From: Hygrophila difformis
Lineage: Eukaryota; Streptophyta; Magnoliopsida; Lamiales; Acanthaceae
Length of the DNA stretch: 64,000 nt
Direction: 5' to 3'
Assembly (NCBI GenBank): GCA_030278955.1
Contig: JAOANR010000003.1
Location: 51,432,902-51,496,901, forward strand
The stretch's first letter is position 1; every line of letters begins with the position of its first letter. Positions 54,172 to 64,000 of this stretch are shown piece by piece. The notes under the pieces are model-generated. The model did no database searches. It was not told where the DNA came from and was given only the letters and a program-made list of their open reading frames with translations. The position numbers were made by a program, and so were the translations under genes.

Positions 54172-55274
54172 ACTTCTCCCACTGATCAAAACATCAGTTG
54201 AGATTCTTTAGTTGGCATCCCATACTTCTAACTTCTCGAATGTTGTTGTTGGTAGTGCCTTGGTAAATAAATCTGCAAGATTATCTGCTGAACGGATTTA
54301 TTGCACATTTATTTTACCATTTTTCTGCATATCATGAGTAAAAAACAATTTTGGTGAAATATGTTTCGTTCTATCTCCTTTTATATAATCTCCTTTCAAT
54401 TGCGCTATACAAGCCGCATTATCTTCATATGACATAATTGGAGGGTTTTATCTTCGAACGATAAACCACAATTATTTTCTATATAGTTAATCATGGATCT
54501 AATCCAAACACATTCTCGACTAGCATCATGTATTGCTATACTTTTAGCATGATTTAATGAAGTGACTGTTAATGTTTGTTTCGTAGATCTTCCCGATATT
54601 GTAGTACCACCACATGTGATTAAATAGTCACTCTGTGACTTAGCTTTATGTGGGTCTGAAAAATACCCAGCATCGGCATAGTCAATTAATTCATGTCGAA
54701 AATTGTATGAATAAAATAGACCAAGATCAATCATCATTTGGAGATAGCGGAATAAATGTTTTATTCCTTTCCAATGTCGTTCAGTAGGAGAGGAACTAAA
54801 TCTCGCTAACAAATTTACTGCAAATTATATATATGGTCTAATGCAATTTTCGATATACATTAGTGCTCCAACGGCACTTAAATATGGGACTGTGGCCAAG
54901 TATTTCTTCATCTTCCTCTTTTGGTCTAAATTGATCTCTTTTAGGTTCAAGTGATTTTACGATCATTGAATTACTTAATGGATGGAATTTGTCCATATAA
55001 AATCATTTTAAGACCTTTTGGGTATAGGCCTTTTGATAGACAAGAATTCCATTATTCAAATATTCAATTTGGAAACCAAGGCACTTTTTGGTTTTCCCGA
55101 ACTCTATGATTTCAAATTCTCTTTTGAGATATTCAACAACAATTTGAATCTCATCAGGGGATCCAGCTAGATTGATATCATCAGCATATACTGCAATGAT
55201 AACAAATCTTGATCCATTTTTTATAAAATTACATGGGCATATTAGGTCATTTATGTAACCCTTTTGAAGTAAGC
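54172..55274 (-). pseudogene. Copia RT C-terminal part and RNase H
   Basis: Minus-strand Ty1/copia coding remnant. 55277-55003 encodes the RT part with the catalytic box VIIAVYADDINLAG (YADD-type) and EFEIIEFGKTKKCLGFQI. 54812-54405 encodes the following region and RNase H: RHWKGIKHLFRYLQ, LIDYADAGYFSDPHKAKSQS and GTTISGRSTKQTLT. The very end reads DLFTKALPTTTFEKLE with a stop near 54212. Broken by stops and by a C-terminal frameshift. The RT front half is beyond solo LTR F, from 60437. Confidence 0.88.
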
Positions 55275-55640
55275 ATTCGTGTAACACCCCGGTTTTTGGT
55301 CACCCAGGTCGGGATGTCACCGCCACACCTCCCTAGCAAGACACGGTTTCTCCGAGCTCACTAAAGAGATGCAAGGCTAGGTATTGCAGTATTTAAAATA
55401 TTTAAAACAATTAAAAACAGCACATACAATATAAATTCAAAAATAATATTATAATGCAGCGAAAAAATAATATCTAAGTATAATATCGCAACGGAAAATG
55501 TAAATAGGGCCAACATGGCCAAAACACGGGTTAAACAGGCACGTTCATACTATAGTCTAATGCAAAATTTAAAAATAAAGTGTCCCAAAAATCCCATGCA
55601 TGTACGTGCTCAAGTATAATCCACATGCTCTGTAGGAAAT

Positions 55641-57967
55641 TGTAACACCCCGGATTTGATCACCCAGGCCGGGACGCTACCGCCACACCTTTCTAAATAA
55701 GACACGATCCAAATCGAGCTTATCTAAAAAGATGCTAAAGCTAAGTTGTATCAAACTTTAAAATAATTTAAAACCATTCAATTACGCCCGAAATAAAATC
55801 AGAGTATGATATGCATAATAATAATAAGCAGTGCGGAAGCAAAAACAAGGCGAAAACAAACGGCCAAAACCAAAGTCCAAAGTCCAAGTCCAATGCGGAA
55901 AATAAAACTAAAACAAATGCGACAAGTCTTTTATTTGCGAAATCCCATCCCATCGTTCAATTGCTTACTCTGCGAAAAATGGAAAACAACAATTTATCAG
56001 TACAAAAGGTACTGCGTAAGTTAATATATAGCATAGCGAATCTTAGAGTTTTTAGAAGAGTGAATAAAGGATAGGAATTTAATTTTAAAATAAGCGAGTA
56101 AAAATAATTCACGGAAATTCTTACACTTTGTCACACGAATAAATTACCAATGTTCATTTTGATCGAGGACACCAATTAAGCCCTTGGGATTTACACCCAC
56201 AAGAACTCCAATATATAATAACGATTCTAAGGACGTACCCTTGGAATCAACCAACCTTTGGGACTCGTACCCACGAGGGATGTGAAAGCAGTGACCCTAT
56301 ACAGACCGCTCCAGAGCCCTAGATAACCCATATGGATACACCTAGGAGTATAGACTCTTACAATCACGAAACCATAATATCATATGCGCCGTTTTTGGCC
56401 ACAAAAGAGGGGGCGGCCCAACGAGCTCACGCCAAGTGCACTTACCCTCTATCACATTGGGCATCCCACTCAACCAAAATTTACAAAGTTTCAAAACCAT
56501 ATTTTTACGCTTTACAGTACCAAACATTTCCAGATTTCATATATTTCCAAAAATGAGAGCCATTCGAACCGTACATCATCAAAATACGTAAAGTAAGATC
56601 TACCGATAAAATTAGCTCTACGGCAGTTTCAAAGATCACGTCTGGAAACATAGCAAAATATTTTAAAAAATTTTGAAATTTTTACAGGAACTAGAAAACA
56701 GCCAAATGAGCATTTTTCTTAGAAATAGGCTTCTTCAAAATCGGACTCTAAGTGACCTAAAAAAATGATTTCAGAACCTATTTTCTCAAGGAGTTTAAAC
56801 CCTACTCTTCATCCGACCACAGTCCATTTACAAATCCATATCAATTTCTAACATGCTCCAAAAATCATGAAATTTTACAGGTATGATCTAGACACATAAT
56901 GGAACAAGTTTCATGAAGACAACAACCATTGAAAACGATCATAGGCTGGAGTAAATCGAACAACAAAACCGGATTACACAAGAGCACTAAAACTGACAGC
57001 ACAAAAAACTCAGAATACCAGATCCGTTTTCGATGCCCAAACCATGTTCAAAAATTATGAAAGTTTACAGAGAGCATATTCAAGATGTTAGGAACATTTT
57101 TCATTTAGGAAGGATTTTCCAAAAACAAGCGGATATAAGTGAAAAACGCAGAACGACATAAACTATACGGATGAAAACCCTAGATGGAAGATTTGGCATT
57201 GGACAGAAATCGAATAAGAACTTGATGGATCCTCCACCAAAACCCCTAAAACTTGAAATGCACAATACTAAATTACTTTTCAAGAGATTGGTGTCCGATT
57301 CCTACTTCTTGTTTGCTCCAAAATCGACCAACACAGTCCCACACTTCCGCAATCTACCGAATGAATCCTATTTTGGGGGTTGAAAAGAGAACACTTGCTG
57401 TTAGGGCTTGAAATCCGACTCTAAGATTAAGGATTTGGATTAGAAACCTTACCAACTCATAGAAGAGAGGATTAGGATACTTGAACTCGCCCAAAGAAAC
57501 CACCACTTGAAGAGAGCACTCAAAACTCACCAACTTTCACTTAGAACTTCAATTTTCGGATTAAGGGAAGGGGTTGGTTTTCGGGACTGAAAAGAGAAGG
57601 GTTATGGAGTGTTTATTGTTCCCAAGACTTCCTTGATGAGTCTTGGAACAATGAAGGTGAATTTGACAGTCCAAATTCGGACTACACAGCCCCCAACTCT
57701 CATTTAGTACCCCCACTCCAAACCATGGTCCAACAAATCCCAATCTTGTACATGCACCCTAATAAATCAATTTGTGGGGAGTTACTACACTCAAACTTTA
57801 TCCCAAAGGGTCTAGAAACATCACTAATTGACTGAGAAGAGAAATTGGATCGATTGAACTTACTTGTGTTGGAAAAAGAGCAAGAAAACGTGTTGAACGC
57901 GTTTGGAGCATCAACCCAGTAGGGCGGCACGCTGGTGGCGCGCCGCCACCAGGCTGCGGCCATCTTT

Positions 57968-58012
<45 letters not shown>

Positions 58013-58200
58013 GATTTTTAATTTTAAAAATCATAATATGAATTATTCAAAATCGTTGGATAATCCGATAACTCTCTTCGAGTTACTATCGTCCAAAAAT
58101 ATTTAATTCCGCTCTCTCGGAATTATTTCGGTTTCGATAATTAAATCCGATTCTTTAATATTTGGATTTAATTTCCGACGTCGATTTCTCGGGTATTACC
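55641..58200 (-). mobile_element. Solo LTR G nested in solo LTR F
   Basis: Bounded by TGTAACACCCCGGATTTG at 55641 and GGGTATTAC-C at 58200 (terminal A probably mutated to C). Flanks GAAAT (55636-55640) and GAAAA (58201-58205) form an imperfect 5-bp duplication. It carries the shared LTR-end block (CACCCAGGCCGGGA) but its middle is unlike the other LTRs, so it is a separate subfamily. It contains a GC-rich GGCGCGCCGCC stretch (about 57935-57960) and an (AT)n tract. Confidence 0.85.
57968..58010. repeat. (AT)n microsatellite
   Basis: About 20 TA units within solo LTR G. Confidence 0.9.
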
Positions 58201-59840
58201 GAAAAAGAAAGAAATGGTTTTGGGTCAGCACAACTTGTTGAGTAAGTTAACACATACATGATCGTGGGGTCTCAAAGCCATTAATTAATATTTAAATATA
58301 AGCATAATAATAAATCATAAACAATTTAATTTATTTAACTAAATAGCTTGCATAATTAATTCATGGATTCTAACTAATAATACATTTCGCACAATTTAAA
58401 TAAAAACCATAATTAATTTTAAAAAAAGCACTAAATAATTTAAATGGATGACAAATAAATATTTTAATTATTTCCCATTACACCAAGATTTAGTATTTCA
58501 GGTATTTCACGATTGCATCGCAATCTCGTCAAGTTTAGTCGGTAGTCCGGCGGCCGCAGCCGTATCCGCCATACCCAGCACCACTCCGGAGCCTCGGGAA
58601 ACCCAAATGGATATTGTCGAGAGTGTAGGCCATATATCTAATGCCGTTTTGGCAATGTATCTCAATTTTCGGGCGGGGTCACCATCGTCCATAAAGGCAC
58701 GAAGTGAATCGTTGGGGGGCACCCTGCAGAGCACTCACCCCCTAATTTTAATGGATCAAGTTTGTAAGGGTATTTTTCAAAATTCTGATTTCATGTATTT
58801 ATTTCAAAAAGAGATTTCTACTCGTTTAAACCTTAAAGGCTAATTCCACCGTTTCAACAGGATTTTCAAGATTTGACTTTGTCAAAACACTGTTTACTCC
58901 AAAATTAATTAAAAATCAGTTTTAAGTCCGAAAATTCTGAAATTTGACCAATGACTCGAAAACACAGAGATGAACAAGTTTTGTGTTTTAACATTTTCGA
59001 TCCGAGTTAAGGAAATAAGGGAAAAATGTCGATTTTCATCTGGTTGCTAATCTGTCCGAATTTCTACACAGCAGTTTCAAAGTTTCGAGATCTACCATAG
59101 CAAACTAACTCCAAATTTGATGAAATTTTACAGGGAGATACTTAAGACATATATCTACAATTTTCATGTTCGACTAAAGTTCTGAATCGGTCTAGATCTA
59201 TTGTCAAAAATGTCTACAAGTTCGGACTAAAGTTCTGTCAAGATTTCAATATCTAAATTTAGAACAGTTCAGTTTGGGATCGATTTCAGATATCAAAACT
59301 TAATGAAAAATTATGAAATTTTTACAGAAGGTAGATCTATGTCTTAGGAACATTTTTTTGTGTTTTAAGTTTTCTCGTTTGAACAGATTTAAGGGTTCGG
59401 AAAAATCGTGCAAAAACGCTCCGCCGTAGAGATTTTCGTTGTGACAGATTTTTAAGTTCTTGATTTAAATATTTAGATTAAGTATATTTTAATTCTCCAA
59501 AAACCACGTAAGCGTTAACTTACAGATTTATGGTCGTTCCGGCTCGTCGATTCGAAGGCGTGGCTTCCAGTCCACCGTTTGTCTTCTTGATTCGTCGGGT
59601 TCTTCGTTCTAGATCCGAATCGGGGTGTAGAATGGAAAAAGGATGAAGTTAGGATTCATTTTCAAATCAAGAATGGAAAAGAATCAGACCAGAGCTTACC
59701 ACAACGACAAGGCCTCCGGAATTTCGTCCAAGTCAGTCTCCTCCCTTGCCTTCGTGCCTCCGACGACTCCGGGATTAGGGTTTAATGTGTAGAGATTTTT
59801 CGTAGGGTTTGAAAAGTGTTCGGGATTGAACAAGGTGCTT

Positions 59841-59849
59841 ATTTATAGA
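59841..59849 (-). promoter_or_regulatory. Solo LTR F TATA box
   Basis: TCTATAAAT on the minus strand at the position equivalent to the GyD and GyB TATA boxes. Confidence 0.5.
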
Positions 59850-60436
59850 TGTAAAGGACCTAAGGGACGTCCAAAGTCGGCCCTAGGGTGTCTTGAGCCG
59901 CAAGGTGAGCAACCGAAGTCGAAAAATCCGGATTCGGGCGAGAAAATCTCGCAAGGGTTGTTACTGCCCGACGGCGCGGGCTTGGCGCGCCGTTTAGGTG
60001 AAAACCCGCGCGGCCACCGCGCGGTCACCGCCTGGACTTCGGTCCGGGCGGGTCGTGCGATCCGTCGAGCCTTTCCTCCTCTCTTTCGAACTTCTATCCG
60101 TCTATGTTCTCGGATTCCGATTCCCGGGCTACTTCCGGACTCCGATTTCCTATCTGAAATTTTACTCGGGTCTAGATTTAATATTGGCCTCGAATTCTCG
60201 AGTTCATTGGTGTCGGGTTCCCTTGTACAATTTATTTGATTATCTTTGGCTTTACGGGTATTGGAAATTTAATTCCTTCTTAAATTAAATTCCATTTCTC
60301 ATTTCCTTATCTATGTATTATGTTTATTTATTTATTATTTTTATTTATTGTTATTGTTTTATTTATTGTTTATTTATTTATTTATTATATTTATTTATTT
60401 ATTTTATGTTGCAAAATTCTCGGGTATTACAATTCG

Positions 60437-61420
60437 TTTAATCAATTATACCACATTCTCCCAGATTGTTTAAGCCCATATAGGGATCTTTGCAACTTAA
60501 CGGAATACATATGTTTTGGGTTTGCTTTATATGCTTCTGGCATTTTGAACCCTTCTGAAACTTTAATATAAATATCAGTATCTAAATTTCTATATAAATA
60601 AGCAGTAACGACGTCTCTGAGCCGTATTTCAAGTTTTTATGTACTGCTAAACAAATCAGATATCTGAATATAATTCCTTCCATTATTGGGGAATATGTTT
60701 CACCAAGTCAAATCCCGGTCTCTGTGAGAATCCATGGACGACTAATCTCGCTTTATACCTTACAATTTCATTTGTTTCATTTCTTTTTCATACAAAGACC
60801 TATCTGTATCCAACTGACTTTATATTTTCCGGTATTTTGACAATGGTTGCAAACACATTTTTTTTAGCCAGAGAATCCAATTCTGATTGGATTGCTTCTT
60901 TCCATTTTAGCCAATCATGTCTTTTCCGACATTCATCAACCGAATTTGGTTCATGATCCTCGTCATCATTTATAATGTCAAGTGTTGTATGATATGAGAA
61001 TGTGTTATCTATGATAATTGCATCTCGATTTCAAATATTTCTGCTTGTGACAAAATTTATTGATATTTCATTATTTTCAATTTTCTGCTCCTCTGGAGTT
61101 GTTTGCTCTTGAACAGCTTCTTTTTCCTCTGGAATCTTTTCTGTAATTTTGTCACTTTCAATGCCTCTTTTCTTTCGAGATTTTTTATGTTTGGAACAGA
61201 GAGGTCCGCCAAGCTTTAAACGTGCATCAGACTCATCTTTAGCACTTATAATGTGTTCCTTTGGAACATCAATTTTGACTGGAACATTTGTTGCCAGTAT
61301 ATGAGATTTGGTAACTCTTTTAGAGTCACATAATGCATCAGGCAGTTTATTTGCAATTTGTTGCAATTGTACAATTCTTCGTACTTCAAGTTCACAATCT
61401 TTTGAATGAGGATCAAGGAA
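60437..61420 (-). pseudogene. Copia integrase-RT linker and RT front half
   Basis: Minus-strand remnant. 61366-61031 encodes the variable, charged linker (EKIPEEKEAVQEQTTPEEQK). About 60950-60437 encodes the front of copia RT (RHDWLKWKEAIQSELDSLAK, then YKARLVVHGFSQ) with several stops. It continues, beyond solo LTR F, into 55274. Confidence 0.8.
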
Positions 61421-61429
61421 ATCTAACGG

Positions 61430-62550
61430 GATTTTCCAATTTATATTCTTTTTTAGCTGATCCTTTTCTCCCCATAATGTCGGGAAATGTGATTCGTCAA
61501 AATTACAATTAGAAAATCTTGCTGTAAATGAATCCCCTGTTAATGGTTCAAGATATCAAATTACCGAGGGTGATTCATATCCGGCATATATTCCCAATCT
61601 TAATTGGGGTCCCATTTTGGTGCGCTGCGGTGGTGCTGTTGGGACATATACTACACAACTAAATATTCTCAAATGGGATACATTGGGTTCATGCCTAAAT
61701 GTTAATTGTAATGGGGAGTATCTATGATGACTTATCGGTCTTATTCGCACCAACATTGCTGCATGCAATATAGCATGTCCCCAAGCTGAAATTGGTAACC
61801 CAATCTTCATTAATAATGGTCTAGCGATCAATTGCAATTGTTTAATAAATGATTCAACTAGTCCATTTTGTGTATGTACATGTGCTAGAGGATGTTCGAT
61901 GGATATGCCTATCAACATACAATATTCATCAAATGTCCGGAATGAATATTCACCAGCATTATCCAAACGGAATTGTTTAATAAATGATACAGCTAGTCCA
62001 TTTTGTTTATGTATATGGGCTACAGGATGTTCGATGGCTATGCCTATTGACATACAATATTCATCAAATGTCCGGAATGAATATTCACTAGCATTATCTA
62101 AACGGATATTTTTAATTGTATAATTTGGGAACTGTGCTCGTAATCTAATGATTTGAGCTAGTAATTTCACAAACACATGGTTGCGTGAAGACAATAATGT
62201 CACATGAGACCATCTGGTTCAAGCATTAATCAACACCATAAAATATCTGAACGACGCACAAGGTGGATCTATAGGTCCACATATATCGCCCTGAATTCTT
62301 TCAAGAAAACTATGGGAGTCAGTTCCCACCTTTTCTGATGAATGTTTTATAATCAGTTTCCCCTGGGAGCAAGAAACACATATATAATCATTGTGATGCT
62401 GCATTTTTTGACCCTTTAATGAATGGCCATGGGAATTTGTAAGGATTCGCCTCATCATTGTACTTCCAGGATGACCTAGGCGATCATGCCAAAGCATATA
62501 TTCACCTGAGAACAACAGAACTATGGTCTGTCAGGTAATAATTTTCAACA
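61430..62550 (-). pseudogene. Copia GAG-pre-integrase and integrase with internal duplication
   Basis: Minus-strand frames: 62515-62219 has the pre-integrase module (LWHDRLGHPGSTMMRR) and integrase zinc finger end (CVSCSQGK), then GDICGPIDPP with the first catalytic Asp. 62203-61556 has the core: KNIRLDNASEYSFRTFDEYC, a repeated copy of 45 residues (units 62105-61971 and 61970-61836), then ARPLLMKIGLPISAWGHAIL and FSCVVYVPTAPPQRTKMGPQ. The first unit ends HKQNGLAVS, where the catalytic Glu is lost; the second ends HTQNGLVES, which keeps it. The region upstream of 62550 is displaced by a LINE, and gag is outside the window. Confidence 0.88.
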
Positions 62551-62561
62551 TTGTTTATCCT

Positions 62562-64000
62562 TTTTTTTTTTTGGTGAACATGACGCCCAGCGTCGGCAAA
62601 GGGTGAAGCCAAAACTAAAAAAAAACTACAGAAAAGGGGATTGAAGGGAGATAAAGAAAAATAACCCAATTATCAAAACCACGGGAGCCAAACACCCGCT
62701 ATATCTACTGCCAAAGCAGAAGCAGCCTCGTCTGGAGGGAACGCCCAGGAGTGAAGAAGTGTTCCATCCCAGCACCAATCTTGGCCAACGAATCATCAAC
62801 CATATTCCCTTCACATAAAAGATGAAACCATTGAATCCTCGGAATCTGGGAGTTAAGATCTGTTATGGAGATACAAAGGCCGCAACCAGTGACCCTCACT
62901 CGTCCAATGCCTAAGAATCCGCAAAGCTTCCATGGAGTCAGAATAGCAAAATAACATCCTCAATACCAAGAGCCAAGAGACGCTGTAAGCCATTCACGAT
63001 ACAATGAAGCTCAGCAAAGAGGTTAAAAGCGACTCCAACTGACCCCGCAAAACCCTCAATCCATCTGTCGTCTGCATCTCTAATAATACCACCAAATCCG
63101 GAAGGACCCGGATTCCCCAACGAGCTACTATCTACGTGTAGAAAATAACCACAAGTCCCCATAGGGTTCCATGTCTCCCATCTTGGCGACACAATCCAAG
63201 TCGGCTTCCCAAGACTCCGAGTGAAGCTTTCTCCCAGGAACCGAGATTCCTTTACTGCTCCCACCAAATCCACGACTTCATCTCTCATGACCACTGTGTT
63301 CCTACCTTTCCAGATCGTCCAAAAAATGGCCCTATGTAGGCCGGACCATTTCTTGCAATATTGGTAACAATTCGCGGAAATATTAACATCATCTCCCTGG
63401 CGCCACTTCTCAATACTCAAACCACATCTATTCCAGACAGCTACTGCCCAAGCACATTGGAAGAGCACATGACGAATTGATTCCTGATGAAGACCGCACT
63501 CACCACATATATCCGACTTCGTAAGCCCTCACCGATACCGAAGCACATTGGCTGAAAAGGCCACATTGATGATCAACCACACCAGGAAACGGACCTTTTC
63601 TGGAGCACAGATACACCATATCAACGACCGGGACCTGTCTCTCCTCAATCCTCTCTGAGCAAGAAGCCAATTGTAACCATCCTCACCTTATATCTCCCAT
63701 CCACCGCCCCCCGCCAGCACGCAAGATCAGGAATGGAATCATGGAGCACTAAGAGCCCATACTCCCTAACTTCAGTTTTGATTGAGTCCGGAACAGGTGT
63801 GTCAAGAATCTCCCACTGCCACCTATTATTGAAGAATAAATCCTTCACCCTCAAGCTCTCATCTGAGGTATGGATGGAAGGAATAGGAGAGCCTATAGCA
63901 CCAGCTTTAAGCCATTCCATATGCCACAAAACTGCACTCACCCCTTCCGATTCTCGTACGCAAACCTCAGGCAAGCAAAGGACCAAACTTCACCAAAGCT
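62562..64000 (-). mobile_element. L1 LINE inserted in the copia element, minus strand, runs off the window
   Basis: Begins at the T-run 62562-62574 (polyA tail on the minus strand). It contains the C-terminal part of the LINE second ORF. The target duplication cannot be checked because the 5' end is outside the window. About 62575-62800 is 3' untranslated and decayed RNase H coding. Confidence 0.85.
62700..63990 (-). pseudogene. LINE ORF2 C-terminus: post-RT region, zinc-finger module and RNase H
   Basis: Minus-strand frames in order: 63986-63645 has the post-RT region (SDESLRVKDLFFNN, WRGAVDGRYKV); then, across a shift near 63640-63470, the zf-RVT module with a CGECGLHQ...HVLFQCAW Cys/His pattern; then 63468-62938 with HRAIFWTIWKGRNTVV and RNase H (FLHVDSSSLGNPGPSGFGGI with first Asp, LFAELHCIVNGLQ with Glu), stopping at 62938. 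The remaining RNase H lies in shifted frames to about 62700. RNase H of this kind in L1 elements is characteristic of plants. Confidence 0.85.

Larger units (their letters stand above)
55280..60431 (-). mobile_element. Solo LTR F (chromovirus family), itself split
   Basis: LTR bounded by TGTAACACCCCGG (+ strand, 55280) and CGGGTATTACA (60431), with a perfect duplication ATTCG (55275-55279, 60432-60436) inside the copia RT. About 2.6 kb once the nested LTR G is removed; closest in layout to the GyD LTR (shared AAGAAATGGTTTTGGGTCAG and GC-rich block, about 59890-60060). A TATA box is at 59841-59849 on the minus strand. No internal region is left. Confidence 0.92.

Overview
The window is plant nuclear DNA, almost certainly from a flowering plant, and consists of nested transposable elements. 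The evidence for a plant is: primer-binding sites complementary to initiator-Met tRNA, Tekay/Del-type chromoviruses with C-terminal chromodomains, an Athila/Tat-type gypsy element, L1 LINEs with an RNase H domain, and CACTA, Stowaway, Tourist-like, hAT and Mutator-like short elements. I see no convincing host protein gene, rRNA or functional tRNA gene, and no CRISPR array. The species cannot be named from the sequence.

Left nest (1-24879). A chromovirus, GyC (+ strand, 16518-24719), appears to sit in the end of a Helitron. Its 5' LTR is split by an Athila/Tat-like element, AtE (+, 5071-16517). AtE is in turn interrupted by chromovirus GyD (-, 1-5070, left end outside the window) and by an inverted solo LTR of its own family (5713-9904, 5-bp target duplication GTTGC). 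GyC's 3' LTR carries an hAT element that itself holds a Stowaway MITE.

Middle (24880-36464). A Tourist-like MITE, two 5'-truncated LINEs with long target duplications, a Mutator-like repeat-rich element, three tRNA-derived SINE copies, a Stowaway MITE, a second (+) solo LTR of the AtE family (30436-34705, TATAT duplication), and AT-rich sequence without recognisable genes.

Right nest (36239-52409). A small TIR element is split by chromovirus GyB (-). GyB has lost nearly all of gag and pol, and its 5' LTR is split by the almost full-length chromovirus GyA (-, 39829-51152, TTTTA duplication, two ~2.5 kb LTRs). A Ty1/copia element (-, from about 53.9 kb) follows. It is split by solo LTR F (ATTCG duplication), which contains solo LTR G, and on the right by a LINE that runs off the window.

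How the parts work together. Each LTR element once encoded gag, protease, reverse transcriptase/RNase H and integrase for its own copying; all are now broken by stops, frameshifts or deletions. Four features stand out. (1) An extra small coiled-coil ORF upstream of gag is conserved in three chromoviruses (GyA, GyB, GyD). (2) The AtE-family LTRs carry arrays of CTAG-centred palindromes whose arms vary in a compensatory way; where the promoter is preserved they lie on both sides of a TATA/site II/telo-box promoter. (3) Two such LTRs lie head to head in a natural multi-kilobase inverted repeat. (4) GyC has an intron-like insertion exactly at its gag-protease joint.
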